Shown: positions 13,595 to 26,094, numbered from the stretch's first letter. The stretch: DNA of 64,000 nt from Apostichopus japonicus (GCF_037975245.1 NC_092563.1:4535001-4599000), one strand, 5' to 3'. Notes: generated from the letters alone by a model not told the origin. Numbers and translations: made by a program.

Positions 13595-16500
13595 TATACC
13601 ATTATCAGAGTACAAATAGAAATTACCATCAGTATGAACAAGAGTATGATTATACGAACAAGAGTATGAATACAGGTCTCAGTATGAATTCGAGTAATTA
13701 ATCTTCCTATATTGGATTTCTTAGATGTCTCTATCGTACGAGTGCAATTCTTGCTTCGATCATTTGTTCGAGTGTGATAGGCTATACATGGGGATGTGAT
13801 AGGCCCAGATTTGCACGGGGAATCAGTTACATGAAAGCTACAGAGAATACATTAGAGAGTTAAACATGTAATACCCAATTAAAGCGTTGCGAATCGAATT
13901 TCATAATAATACACAGTGGCGTAGGAAGTTACTTTTGAGTGGGGGGGGGGGGGCTGAAGACTGATGGCCGGCCTGGGGGAGGGGTCTAATGGGAGGGGGT
14001 GTCCCCCTCCCCTTTGGATTTTTTTGCATTTCCAGGTGGCCTCAGATGCAATTTGGTGCAATATAGCACACTTCAACACCCACTCCATTTTGTAAACTTA
14101 ATTTTGTATTTTCACCTGGCCTTAGATGCAATTTGGTGCTCCAAATGAGATTTTTTTTCTCATTTGGAAATGAAAAAGGGTTTTTTTGACTTGCGAAGTG
14201 GGGGGGCGGAATGATACTTCCGCCCCTCCACATTTTTCACTGGGGGGCTGGCGCCCCCCCCCCCCCAGCCCCGGTTCCTACGCCCTTGATAATACAGTTA
14301 TATCAGTGGTGGGATGAATGGTCTATAATAAACAAACTGCACTTTTGGTGTTGATGTTAAGTGAAACCAGCGTGACTACAACACTATATAAACCACAGAC
14401 CAAATACGCTGTATATATGCTGGCTCATTTCCAGGTACAGAAGCTCATCTCTCCATGGTATATGTATGGGCGAATGTACAAACATCATATATAGGCTATA
14501 CATATTAAGAGAAAGACCTTTCCAACCACGCTGTATATGTATATTGCATCGCGGTGACTGAAAATGATATCTCTTTCCCAGAGAAAAGCGGTATTAACAA
14601 CCGCCTCACAAACCGACCTCAGATTTCACCTTTGACATTCTACCTACCACTAACGATTGTTATACCTGTGTTATAACTGAATCAATTGCTATATCACTCA
14701 GATCGGATGGAATTTTGAATACGATGTTTATTACAGCCCCTCTAACTGATACACGCTGTAAAACAAAATAAACATCTGAGAAGAAATATGTAACTTCAAA
14801 TACTTTTGAAATTGAGGAGAACATTTTTTTTACAGTTATTGTTATTGTTATTATTATGATTAAAGTAGTGTATGCGAATTTGTATGTGCAGATATGCATA
14901 TAGTGTACTCTGTACGTATTTTACGTATTTCTTTAGTTTTAATTGTGTTCTGTTTCTTATTTATTTTATTGTTATTATTTTTTAACGACGTTTTCATTGG
15001 AGTGGAAGGTTTGAACAGAACTAATAAGTCCGTGTTGTAAGGAAAGCCACAACGGTCTACTCGGATGTATGAATGGAACGTTTCAAATATGTAAAAGACG
15101 TCAAACTTCATCAATATATTGAGCTAAAGCATACTTCACATTTTATTGGCGTCGATCAATGTTGTGATAAAACAATTTCACTTTGTAATTACGATGGCAT
15201 AGCGAAGATCATGTTGTAACATCCATGGACATGAAGAAAAATCATTACCATAATATTCGCAGTAACGTCACATTATGACGACATCCGTGTGCATGACGTC
15301 ATTGTGACACGGTGGTGGTTCCTCTGCTTAAAAACTCTTGAGTCTGAGTATGCATATATATGTATAAGTGTATGTATGTGTGTGTGTATGTATGTATGTA
15401 TATAAACCATTGTACTGCGTTCCCGTGTATTGATCGGCGTAAAATTGACGGTGCTTGCCGCGGTAAAAAATTAGCACAGTTATTTTGACGTGCAAATATG
15501 CTGCAGTATATTAATATATTGATGACGTGGGAGAATATCAGTTAACATAAATTAATAGTAATGGGCCATCTCTTCCTTTGCTTATCTATAAAATATATGT
15601 ATCACGGTCTCTACATAGTTGTTAAATAGTGTGACACACAAGCATATATATATATATACGAACAGACATAAGAACCCGTTAAGAACACTATTCCTCTGGT
15701 GGTAACAGTAGAAGTTGGAGTTTTCGGCATGAGAGATATTCTTGTGTTGCCGACCTATGGAAGGAAACTTCTTCTAAGGCTGAAGTGTCTCTTTGCTAGG
15801 CTTGGGCCTCAGGTTTGCTCATGCCCTCTCCTTTCCTAGTGTCAGGGGGGGGGGGGCAAGACTGATCGAGCCGTGCTCCTGCAGGTTAGCAACACCATTT
15901 TCAAACAATTGTTTTGCTAACCTTCCCCTTCCCCATTAAAAGACTTAAAAAGAGTCCACCGGTTAAGGCTAAAGTGAGGAATGACGTTATATAAGATCCG
16001 ATGTGATTGGTCAATGCATGGAGGTAAAACAGTTTTACCTCTATGGTCAATGTAGTGAGTCCTTGACTTATATATATATATACATCTGAATATATACTTT
16101 ATATTTCTGGGGAGGTTACAACCATTAGTCACCTAAATTTGTGGTCGATGTAATTATCTGGCCAAGCACTATCTGTGATTTTAGTCTACAATGGAAACCT
16201 TTTTAAGAATATAAGATAATAAGTAGTTGTCCAAACTGATGCCTTATCAACGCAAACGACCCTATTGTGTCCTTTGTTGTTGTCTGACAGCGTAAATACA
16301 GAGGTCGAACAAGAAAGTGACATCTGAGTTATCCTGCAGCTTACAAATTTACAGCCATACCGCTGATTCAAGTAAAGATAATACACTATCCAAGGTCGCT
16401 TGTTTTCAACTTACAGACCAAGTATACAAGTACTGAACTGATGTGTTGAACTTAACGGTAGGCTATACATGTAGGCCTGACAATGAAAAACAAAAAACTG

Positions 16501-19500
16501 TATCTTCTAAAGCCAATCGAAAAAAATGGAGATGTTATCTACATTCTTGATTTGAAAAACAGAACGACTGGATATTTGTACCCTTTAGAGAAGATTTTCA
16601 ATTAAGTAGCCTACAAATAGTGTCCTTCGGTTAACATAAACACTTGGATTTGTTATACTTCCACGGACTTTTCGTGTCCTCAATCAACTATAGCTCACGT
16701 ATATACAAACCTACATACGATGCTATCAGTGTAACTTCTATCAGTTACAGATCTTAAAACAATTTAATGGCTAGTTTGATGTGAAGTGATAAAACCTTAA
16801 GCAAATCGATCAAACAGTAGGTTGAAAGCTTTCTCACTGATTACAAAATGCAACCCATCTGCCCTAATCATATTTTGCTTTCGATCGCACCTTTGACCCC
16901 TCTCCATTATTGTAAATGACTATTCGGTAATATGCAATGCCCCCGTGCAGTTGTTAAGCAATTCAATGACAACTGTATATATCGCTCTGCATGGCAGCGT
17001 AACGCTTTGCCCGTTAACAGTTTAAAACGCACTCACTCTTCTTTTTTCCCCCTTCTGTGTTGAAGTGGATGCAAATATTTTCCAGCTGTAATACAGTGCT
17101 TTGATCGTATTTTTACAAGGCTTGGTATGTTGGGCGATATGTTTCGTTCCCGAGTAAAGGGACTTTTATTTTGAGAGGGGAACTCGGTTAGCCGAGGCTA
17201 ATCTTCCCCGAGACCATCTTAAATATAATTGTTATAAAACATATATAAAACAAACAAACGTGTAAATGCAATAATATTTTTGAATGTAAGAACTAACATG
17301 TAACAGGAAATACACCCCCCGCAGCCTTTGGTTCTAAACTTGCGATCTTCCCGACTTTGAGTAGTGCTAGCATATATAGTTCGAGGGAGACGTCGTGGGT
17401 GGGGTGGGGGGGGGGGGTGCGGGAGCTGGGGGTATAGTTCGATGGTCGGACTGGGGAGTACAACAAAATCATATCATATAGAAAAGACCTCCCGCGCCTC
17501 CCTCCCCCTCATTCCCTTGTGACTCTCCGGTGATAATATTGAGCAGATATATAGTGATATAAGTTAATACTCATAGGCGGCGAAAACATATCGTTCCCGG
17601 AATAAAGTATTGTATATGGAGCCTTTCATGTATGGAGCCGAACTATATATATTTTGACATTATATTTAATTTATTTCATTTCATTTATATGTTTGTTCAC
17701 GACAATATACAATATAGCCTTACATAATATAGTGTTTTTAGTTTACACGTTGCTCCATATTTTAAGCTATAGGAAATAAATGTATCTATAGCCTTTTACC
17801 GTCTTATGAAATGCTGAGCTCAAACTATTGTGATAATATAAATGATATAATTAATCTTGATTTACTTACAAGTTTCTCCATATTTGAAGCTGGGATTGGC
17901 GTATCGCTCCGGAATCTGTTATGTAGCCCTAACATGGTGTCTTTATGGGCGGGTTTCAGAGGTACATATGCCTTCATGTAAAGCTTGTTCTTTTTAGTCT
18001 TGTTCTGTGGAAATAAAAAGCCAAACATTTTTAATACAGTAACAATGACATGTTTCATGCCATGTAAGTGAGTGCATATAGTTCAGGCAATATATGTGAA
18101 CAAGGGGATGCAACTACGTACACTTCAGGTGAGGTAAGGGGCCGGGGGGGGGGCTAACGTCAAGAGGGGCTCAGCCCCAGGTCCCACTCCCCTTACACAC
18201 AGACAGAATATTACCCAAAAAAATCCTATAGTACATGACTAAATATAATATATGTGCGGTACAACGTAAACAGTTCAAAATTCTTCAAGACTTTTTATAA
18301 TAGTTGCAAAATATGGCACAATTCGTACACCAAACATTCTCACAAGGGACAGGGAAGTTAAAGTTATAGCTAGAGACCGTACTGATTTGAGACGGTCTCT
18401 TGGAGTGGTCCACAAAGGCTATTAGGACTTTTGAAACAGATCTATATAAAACTGAATGGAATTCAAAAACCATTTACAGGAATGATGAAAGATTTGCTGA
18501 ATTTAGTGTTGTGGTCGTGTACGGAACAGCGGCTGGGATGGAAAACTTCTCTGGGCGACAAATCGAACGGCATCCAATTATATCGCTATTTACCTGCGAA
18601 GCCTGTTATTCTTTACTAAAAAAAGATGTTTTCGGAGGGTAAAATATCATCGATTCAGACTGATTTTTTGGGGGGTGTGTGGGTGGGGTGGGCTGGTAGT
18701 GGGATTAATATGCCCGGCCTACACAGATGCTGTAGTATAACATATTGTTTGTTAAAGATAGCGACTAAACAAAAATTTGCGCCATGTTTTACCTATTGTG
18801 TTATCTATATAGCTGATGTATCTATGTTTCTACAGAGGACGCTTTTAATCTCTCAATATAGCTTCCGGTATTACGCTACATCCTTTGTGTAATTAAAAAT
18901 TTGTTCGGAATCCTTGGAAAACATCTGCTCTCAAGCCGCTTACGCTGACATTTTTCATTTATTATTATGATTAGTTTTGGTCTCCTTTTATTACCTTCGT
19001 CTTTTCGCTTTCAGTTTATCAACACATGCACTTGCAACGGTTTATACTCGTCCTTTAATTGTATAGTTTTATTGATATTTTGTCTTTTTCTTCATTTATT
19101 TAGTTCTTTTTTTTTTGGATAAGAACGTCCGTCACTCTTTTACCAACGTGAAGATGCAGCGTACTTAACGATTTGTTTAGTTGCAATGTGAAGCCATGCA
19201 TCTAAAACTTCTTATTATACGCGGTATAAAAATATATAAACCACCGATAACATGTCATCAACACATTACAGTATTCTGACGCGAAGAGTTGCTTTCATGT
19301 TTATTAACACATAAAACCGTTCAAGGAGTCAACCTGCAGGATTGGCTGCTTTCAAACGGTCAAAGGTCATTTCTGCTGGGAGCATTTGAAACATATGTGA
19401 TTCAGTATATATGTGTGTGCCCGTCATTCTTTGATATACTATAAAAAATATATATATAAAAAATTCTTCCTGTCTCAATCATGCACCTTTTACTATACGT

Positions 19501-22500
19501 AAGTCTTTCGACAATTGACGGTTGTAGTTTATTTTCACAAGGAGAAGTCCTCACGAAATAAATTCGACCCAGAGAATACATAGTAAGTAGGCCCATACCA
19601 CTGCGACGGTTATCTTAATAACGGATCAGGTCTACGTGTCAGGTATAGCCTATAGGTAGTAACACTGCATTATTTATTCATAATGAAAGGGTAAAAACGG
19701 GTCACGAATGAGATGCGAGCGGGGCTTTCATATACCAGACATGTAGTAAAGCCTAGCTATAATGGCACTGTACATGTGGAAAACGCCTCATATAAGAGGT
19801 AGGCTTAAAGAGCAGTTTAGTGAGCAAAGGAGCCAATTAGAATCGCAACTGCTATCTCGACGCTACAGTTTGGAGGAAAGCAGTGAATAATATTGGAGGT
19901 GTGCTCCCATCGTAAGTCGCTATATACGAGAGTTAAACAAAACGAGCTTATGAATAGTCTAAAAAATATATGCATACAAATGCCCAAATATTTTGTTGTA
20001 ATATCTACGACGTAAACTATTGATGATTAATCTAAATATATAGCTAATTCTTAGATTGGTTAAGGAAGTCACAATTCTTGGTAAGGCAATGCCCTCTTTC
20101 CAAAAAAAAAGTGTTTACCTCGAATGCATCAACAAAAACCCTTTTCAGTAAGTTCTCTTCTTTCTAAATACGTTACAAAGTACTATGCGGTTGTGGTTTT
20201 GACGTAAATAAGGAAACATTTTCAGCAATTATTGGAACTAAGTTCAGCAACCATTTAACCTTTTAATTTCTATTGAAGTAATTACCAGTTACTCCCGGTT
20301 GTATATATACCACATTTAACGTATCGATAACGAAAATATCAAACAAGCATATAAAGTCGTCGAAATTTCCATTCAATGGGTTTCGACGTGTGCTTGAAGG
20401 GCAAAATAATGCAAGGGTTGTAAATGATTGCTGCTTGAATTTACTGTCAATCGTTTATGCTGATCTAACGTATAACCTTTATATAGAGACGTGTTTATTC
20501 TAGCCATTCTGTATTGCTGTTGTGTTACACCTTGTGTTGTCTATGGTAAAATTTCGTCTAAAAGCAAGACTGTTCAATCGTTCAACAGGAAGCTATGAGA
20601 TCAAAGAACGTCGATTATAAATACAAATCGAATTGAATAAGCAGAAACACTTCTTAAGGTCAAGCTTGCTTTGTTCAAATTCTTCTCATAGTTTGTTGTC
20701 AAGGTTAGTTATTCCGGTAAGCATGATTTTTCCCCCTTCTGTCTTTAATTTAAGCCATATCTCGGGTTATTTGTTTGCCAAATTTTTTATGCTATATCTT
20801 GATATTATAGATTCCCAAAGCTGAAATCTTTTGTGGGCGTCATGATTTGAATCTATAACTGCATCAATAACTTACTTGACTTTACTTTAGTTTCGTTCAT
20901 GTTTCTACTTCGCATCGAACCCATAATGACGTATATGTAAATTAGATGAAGTAACGACTGATGACGTCATTCTGTATTAGCCTTTTTTGTTTTAGTTTAC
21001 GTCATCTTTGCTCGCCAGTTGCTCGGGGTCGGATTCACGTTACATAATCAAATATCGTTATAGACTCATTCAGATAATTACCACATAGATCTGACGAAGA
21101 TGAAATATATATATATATATAGGCACAAGTTTATTGATAATGTACGTCTTCTTTCTATTCTCCTCCCACTTCCATATTTTCTTTAAATATTTTTATTGAA
21201 GCCAAAAAAAAAAAAAAAACGGCACACGACTATGTAACACAATTTTCACTGCATCACTGCACATTTACCAAAACGGCGTTATCTGAATATACACATCATT
21301 CATTGTGCTACCACCTTCGGTATATCACACAACACTTCCCCTCTTCAACATGCCATGAATTTTATTCCTGACGTTAAAGGGAACCCTTTGAACCCCATTA
21401 GCTCTCATTCCCCCCCCCCCCCTTCCCTTATCCGTTTCCACCTGGCAGCGGTTATTGCTATAAGCGCATTGAATAGGGAATTGGGTCATATATGTACAAG
21501 TGGCCATGTTATACGTAAGCATTGCATAATATTACAATAAACAATGTAGCAATATAAATTCACAAAATATGGTGAGACTCAATAGGTCACCAGCAGGTGT
21601 CCAACTTATGTCAAGATTTTGTTAGTATTAAATGCAGTCCTTCTCTTTCTTTCTTTTTTTCCCCCTTTTTTTAAAATATCTTTCAATTACTTTCATCTCT
21701 CTTGGGAAAAACTGCATGTTCCTCAGCTGGTTTGGGGTGAAAGCGCTCTAAGACGTCACACGGGGTTGGAAACTCTCTGACATACCTTGATCATATGTCG
21801 TTTAAAGAGGTACCCGCAGACTAATAAAATAAAATTAAAAAAATATTCAGAAAGATATAAAACAGTGACGATTTGATTTATTTCTTCCCTAATAAAACCA
21901 TGGCAGTTTTCTCACCTCTGTTTACATATATGTGTTTGTTTTTTCCCGTAACCTTTGACCTATACTAGCACGTTAGATGATCCAGGTCATGATTATGAAT
22001 CACTTGCGCGAGATCACTTTTACCTTCATTGTTTCTTAAAAATTTATAACAGCGATGAGTTAGGAGACATGTGGAAGGGATTTGCTTTAATACGAAGTGC
22101 GGAGACGCTCTTCACTGCCAGCTTTATCCCCAGCGAAGAAATTACAAGGGCAAATATAAATCCTCAAATGTAACTTAATCCGCACACAACAGAATACACT
22201 GTTCAATTGAGAATTTTCTACGCTGTCAAAATATATGAAAATTTCCATTTACTCTTTTGAATACTTAAATGTACATAAACATAGTGACAATATGATATAC
22301 AAGTCTGTACCGTAGACAGGGCCACGATGATATAATGCACAATATACTGAATTCGCTTTAGAACAGCGGTCTGCAATAAACTCGACTCAGGAACTTCCAT
22401 GTAGCGTTAGCGTTAGCCAGGACCCCACCAGACACCACGTTCTTTGGAATCGTTGCTCGTCTGGGTAAATATCGCGGCCCACCGAAAAGGTTTAGAGATC

Positions 22501-23219
22501 CACTTTTGTGTCGCACCTAATACTTTGCGAACCACATACGATGTCTAATCGAATAATGTTTTTATTTTTATTTATTTATTTTTTTTTTTTCGAGTGGGGT
22601 GGAGATCGACTGCAGGGAGTACAATGGTCTAAATTTTAGATTAGTTCAGGGTATTTGGGTAACTAGCTGCAGTGCACCTGGCTTTGACCTTGGTCATAGC
22701 GGTTAGTGCACAATTTGTATTGTCATTGTGTTTGTCATTGTGTTCTCATGAACTAACCACACTTGATATGGTGTGGTACGGATTTAGCAGCTAATATGCA
22801 TACCTGTACATGTGATAACGTTGTGCTACCAAACAATAAATCGCCTCTTTGTCTTTCTAAGAACAGAGGGTGCAGCCGAACACCCTGCAGCTGAGTGGCG
22901 ATACCCTATAATCAGATCCCAAAAATATATATACTCAGATCTGCTCGAAAATACTTCATTAAGATATATGGAGATAATATATTCGTAACTTATGTGTATC
23001 GGTAAAAGATCAACAACACTGATGATATGCCAGGTGACATCTTTAAAATGGCAGTAAATTTACTTTGGTCCCAGGCTGCAAGGGGGATGGGTGCGGGGAC
23101 TTTGGCTACTGGTAGTTTTCAGTCATGGTACATAGTCAATGTACAGAGCATGCCCCCCCCCCCCCCCGTAGTCAGTAAGTTCCTGTTTGGAACTTACAAA
23201 TATATATATTACTTGGAAC

Positions 23220-23255
<36 letters not shown>

Positions 23256-25943
23256 TTACCATAAAGGAATCGTCCTGCCACGTATTTACTGCATATAAGG
23301 ATCAGAATTTTTTTACGTTGGGTATTCCTACCCACGTGAGTCAGAGCTCGGGACTATTATCTATATGTTTCCAATTACCCGGATTTGGTGTTTTAAAAGG
23401 GTTCGCGAGCAACCACTGTGTGCTCGATCAAGAGAATCCATCCGGGCCACAATTTATTTGTCCGTGTGTTCGCTGTATTTGTATAACGATTGATACAGAG
23501 TTGGTTTTGTTCACTCATATAGCTTCGAAGTTCAATGCATCACCAATTGTATGCGTGAACAGCTGACTACACAACATTTCAAATCAAACCAGCCACGCAG
23601 GCCAATGGCCCACAGTTTTACTGTTGCCACCTGAAGCTACGCACGTTTTGATTCACGTGAGCGACGCGATACAAAAACCGCGTCCTTTGGGGTATTATTA
23701 TAATTAAATTGGTTTTACTTCATCATTATACCTTCAGGCAGTCACACTGTCACAGTATGATAGAACACTATCATATTGTGATAGCATCGACACACAAGTC
23801 ATGATACTGTGATACACCCAGAGATACTAAGTCATCCTTATACACTGCGACACCATGATGCCATCGACACGCCGTGACGCCCCATGAAGTTCTCGATACA
23901 CGTTGATACTATGGTCTATGTTGGCACTGTGCTGACATTGATGAACTGTTAAAGTATGGTGTCATCGATCAACATGGCCACCATAATGACATCGATACAG
24001 TAAGGTACTATATCATATCACATATTATGTGATCAACTAGCTATAGTATACACTATGATGCTAACGACGCACATGGGAAACAACGATGACATCGGTACAC
24101 GAGGCACTGTGATGTCATCGACACTGATGTAGATATACTGAGGCTCTATGAAGATAGATTCAGTTTAGTTGGACACTTTGGAACAAGCGAACTGTACAAC
24201 AAACATTGTATCATAGCATGACACTATGATTGTATACAGGGATACACTGGGACACTGCGAGTTCATTGATAAATTATAATCATGATGGTGTCTGTACACG
24301 AACACACTATGATGACACAGGTCACACTGAGACGTTTTAATAGCACCAGACGACGCACTCTCCGGCAAACCAATCACGCTACTATTACCATATGACGATG
24401 GGGAGGTTCCAGATTTAATGAGAGACTGTGATGCCATTGATACACTGTGATATCATGGATACACTGTGATATCATGGATAGACTGTGATTTCTGTACACT
24501 GTACATACACTGTGCAAATAGACTTTTGCACAGCAAATATGCTAGTTGACTCATACTATACGCCCCCCTTCCCCTGCCAATTCAGTTTTAAATATGACCC
24601 ATACTCCGCCCCCTCCCCTCCCAATCCAATTTTGTATATGAATCAAAAGAGTTAAGCGATACACAACTTGAACATACATTGTAATTTACCGTATAGTAAG
24701 ATTGAAATATTTCTTTATGAAGGTTAAGTCGGAATTTGACTATGATATTATTGTTTACTATAGTCTACAGTGTAAATTGAAAGCTAGTATCGTAATTCTG
24801 GTACTCTCGCGATACTATAAGTAAAGCGTATTATGCTGTATTGTATATAAAGTCACTATAGGTATGACAGTATACAAGTTTGACGAAGAGAGTTAGAAAG
24901 ATATATCTAAAACCAAAACAAACAAACATTTAGTAAAAAAGAAGAAAAAAAAGAAATTTGTGATTGGGAAGATTTCTGAAGCCGATATAGTTGACAGAAG
25001 AAGGATGACAAAGGGGGCTTGAACAATAGCTATTGTGTTGGTTCCACTGAAGTAAATGATGTTCAGTCAACCGAGCATATATACGTATGCTGAGTAAAAA
25101 CGTTGATGTGAATACAACACAAAAGGCAAGTTTTAAAGTGGGGTTACGAGTATATTATAATCTTCGTATGCGACAGGTGCAGAACAATATCCGTTCACTG
25201 CATGATGGAGTGAAGTAGCCTATACTATATTAAAGAAAAACATTACTATTAAACAGTGTGGTTCCCGAAAACACGACTCCTTAACTCACTACAATTTCAA
25301 TATATAGGTATTATAAAAGCATGAGTTCTATTGTCCGAGAACAGAAGGAGAACAAACACCGTTAATCGAATTTGGGGGGGGGGGGGGGGGACTAGAAAAA
25401 TAAGTTAATTCATTTCATCATTGTTAGCAGGGAATGAGAAGTATTTAATTAATTATTCAGCCCTACCTTAGTTTTCTTTCTGTTGACATATTTTGAAATA
25501 GAGCCCGCCCTCGCAGCCGCGAGAGTCCTACCGAGATCGAAGAAATCCTCGTTCCCTGCCTCGTCACTGCTGGACTCCAAACGGATTACACTGTTGTACA
25601 CCGAATTAGAAGAACTGTCCCCATCTTCCGCCGCTGACTGTATTGAATTTGACGTCGTCTCCTGCCCCTCTTCATCAGTTATGTTGACAATATCTAACCA
25701 CCAGGGGTACAAGGAGTTCCATACTGGGTAGATCTCGCTCAATGGCCCTTCGTCATCTATAAAATCGTTTTCCTTCGTAAATTCACGGATTCTTTGTCCA
25801 GGTTCCACTGATTCCAAAGCAGTCTCAATATTTCTCTTTTGAATATTCTCCCTAATTTTCCGGTTACTACATTGCACAGGACGTTGATAAATGAAGAGAG
25901 TTAACACGATTAAAAGAAACTTCGGCCAATTTAACTCCATCAT
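4457..25943 (-). CDS. secreted CAP-EGF-ShKT multidomain protein (3' end missing)
   Basis: Eleven minus-strand exons join in continuous phase: 25943-25467, 18004-17870, 11879-11643, 10929-10808, 9373-9282, 7405-7376, 6770-6678, 6329-6213, 5470-5375, 5170-5081 and 4567-4457. Together they give 533 codons plus one base. Order in the protein: signal peptide (about 1-25), acidic and serine-rich linker to 159, CAP domain (about 175-330), CRISP-like hinge, EGF (365-395), ShKT (396-434), EGF (435-466), EGF (467-496), ShKT (497-533). CAP motifs seen are HN at 187-188, EHG at 224-226, GHYTQ at 279-283 and CNYGPGGN. The CAP3 motif reads GQN where GEN is usual. CAP proteins are secreted and disulfide-rich, with roles from adhesion to defence. 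The substrate or partner here is unknown. The terminal exon was not found, so the gene is partial at the 3' end. Domain assignment is strong; orthology to a named gene is not claimed. Confidence 0.85.
5081..5170 (-). CDS. CAP gene exon 10: EGF-like module
   Basis: 90 nt, phase 1-1, with acceptor CTTATAG and donor GTATAG (the weakest donor in this gene). It encodes a short EGF-like unit with cysteines spaced C-3-C ... C-x-C-x-C ... GWMGDTC. No calcium-binding consensus is visible. Confidence 0.8.
5375..5470 (-). CDS. CAP gene exon 9: EGF-like module
   Basis: 96 nt, phase 1-1, with acceptor CTAACAG and donor GTAAAT. It encodes CGGPPCANGG, then CRCDCED and PWTGSHC, a standard EGF-like cysteine pattern. 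Confidence 0.82.
6213..6329 (-). CDS. CAP gene exon 8: first ShKT module
   Basis: 117 nt, phase 1-1, with acceptor AAATAG and donor GTACGT. Cysteines and the CPALCGVC ending fit ShKT. An acidic run (YDDDNPVEDY) sits in the middle, where the second ShKT module has YINWCDNDHP. Confidence 0.8.
6678..6770 (-). CDS. CAP gene exon 7: EGF-like module
   Basis: 93 nt, phase 1-1, with acceptor ATGCAG and donor GTAAGT. It encodes CALQCYNGG, CRCECDV and GWTGPQC, a clear EGF-like pattern. Confidence 0.83.
7376..7405 (-). CDS. CAP gene exon 6: 30-nt micro-exon
   Basis: The exon lies between acceptor CCTCAG and donor GTAAGT, is 30 nt long and keeps phase 1-1. It encodes SDCDLSSPSCG (joined across the junction), a cysteine-containing spacer between the CAP hinge and the first EGF module. 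Both splice sites are good and the phase is exact, which supports it despite its size. Confidence 0.65.
9282..9373 (-). CDS. CAP gene exon 5: end of CAP domain and hinge
   Basis: Joined to exon 4, it completes the CAP2 signature CNYGPGGN. It continues GEIPFKFGAPCTGC, which matches the CRISP-type hinge start, then SSWSGKCEEGLC. Acceptor TTACAG, donor GTGAGT, phase 2 in and phase 1 out. Confidence 0.85.
9374..10807 (-). other. CAP gene intron 4
   Basis: An intron of 1,434 bp. Its 3' part, next to the exon 5 acceptor, carries the CATCAACA minisatellite array. The rest shows no coding signal beyond chance frames. Confidence 0.7.
9460..9950. repeat. CATCAACA minisatellite with about 174-bp higher-order unit
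   Basis: Short units built around (C/T)ATCAACA(C/G)A recur about every 20-25 bp. Larger blocks starting at 9510, 9683 and 9859 repeat nearly identically, giving periods of 173 and 176. Open frames here, including a 149-codon one on the minus strand, follow the repeat and overlap the real exon at 9282-9373. Confidence 0.85.
10808..10929 (-). CDS. CAP gene exon 4: CAP1/CAP2 region
   Basis: Starts LVWANT directly after GHYTQ of exon 3, giving the classic GHYTQ-(x)-VWA signature. It then encodes VGCEANFC and runs to LVCNYGPG. Acceptor ATCAG and donor GTAAGT, phase 0 in and phase 2 out. Confidence 0.88.
11643..11879 (-). CDS. CAP gene exon 3: core of CAP domain
   Basis: 237 nt, phase 0-0. It begins EWDENLEKMARRYAKKC, the usual CAP helix after the HN motif, then EHG (224-226), GQNLAYG (238-244), LWYKE and GHYTQ at the 3' end. 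The CAP3 motif normally reads G-E-N; here codon CAA gives Gln239. Acceptor CTACAG, donor GTAAGA. Confidence 0.88.
13556..13588. repeat. (TA)n microsatellite
   Basis: A short pure TA run within CAP gene intron 2. Confidence 0.85.
13914..14288. mobile_element. hAT-like MITE, 375 bp
   Basis: Begins CAGTGGCGTAGGAA and ends TTCCTACGCCCTTG, which are 14-bp terminal inverted repeats matching at 12 positions. Exact 8-bp direct repeats ATAATACA flank it at 13906-13913 and 14289-14296. CA-starting termini with 8-bp target duplications fit the hAT superfamily. The interior has long G and C runs and no transposase. Confidence 0.75.
15286..15302. promoter_or_regulatory. CRE-like palindrome
   Basis: TGACGTCA sits in CATGACGTCATTGTGAC. 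This is an exact full CRE octamer, but it lies deep in an intron, so function is uncertain. Confidence 0.2.
17870..18004 (-). CDS. CAP gene exon 2: start of CAP domain
   Basis: 135 nt, phase 0-0, between acceptor TTCCACAG and donor GTAAGT. It encodes a lysine-rich start (NKTKKNK), then the first CAP helix with LGLHNRFRSD. His187 is the first conserved CAP histidine. Confidence 0.85.
23226..23256. repeat. (TA)n microsatellite
   Basis: A short TA run between two imperfect copies of ACTTGGAACTTA-like sequence. Confidence 0.8.
23740..24520. repeat. degenerate minisatellite, GATACACTGTGATGCCATC type
   Basis: About 780 bp in which variants of ACACTGTGATxxCATCGA recur every 20-30 bp. The best-conserved copies lie at about 24425-24490. 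The array is strongly decayed, with no clear higher-order period. Confidence 0.7.
25467..25943 (-). CDS. CAP gene exon 1: signal peptide and acidic linker
   Basis: The chosen start MMELNWPK gives a hydrophobic core (FLLIVLTLFIY) and a plausible cleavage after PVQCS. An in-frame upstream ATG at 26009 would add 22 hydrophobic residues. I prefer the inner start because it gives a normal signal peptide. Residues 60-140 are rich in Asp, Glu and Ser with many Ser runs (SSSNS, ESSSDE), so likely disordered. The exon ends KKTK at donor GTAGGG in phase 0. A plus-strand frame at 25483-25731 is the antisense shadow. Confidence 0.78.
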
Positions 25944-26094
25944 GATGATGACAATATTACTATAGTACCAAGTATAGTAGGCAATACCTATACCTACTGT
26001 CAATAACAACGGCTCAGAATCACAATCTTCTCTGAATGAAATGTTCCCATTTTTTGAAATTAAACCATTTAAAAGAACAAGTCTGCTCCCCTCA

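Larger units (their letters stand above)
11880..17869 (-). other. CAP gene intron 2
   Basis: A 6-kb intron. It holds poly-G/C runs (near 11970, 12135, 12650, 12850, 15845 and 17408), a hAT-like MITE at 13914-14288, TA runs near 13556-13588 and a TATG-type microsatellite near 15355-15402. No convincing exon was seen. Confidence 0.65.
18005..25466 (-). other. CAP gene intron 1
   Basis: A 7.5-kb intron with scattered poly-G/C runs (18145, 21411, 23154, 25374), TA runs (21108, 23226) and a degenerate minisatellite at 23740-24520. A 179-codon frame at 23027-23566 runs through a C run and a TA run, has no splice context and was not accepted. Confidence 0.65.

Noticed and set aside
23027-23566. 179-codon plus-strand frame
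   Set aside because: It runs through a C run and a TA run, shows no domain or splice-site context and lies in a CAP gene intron.
25483-25731. Plus-strand frame over CAP exon 1
   Set aside because: Antisense shadow of the acidic, serine-rich coding exon.
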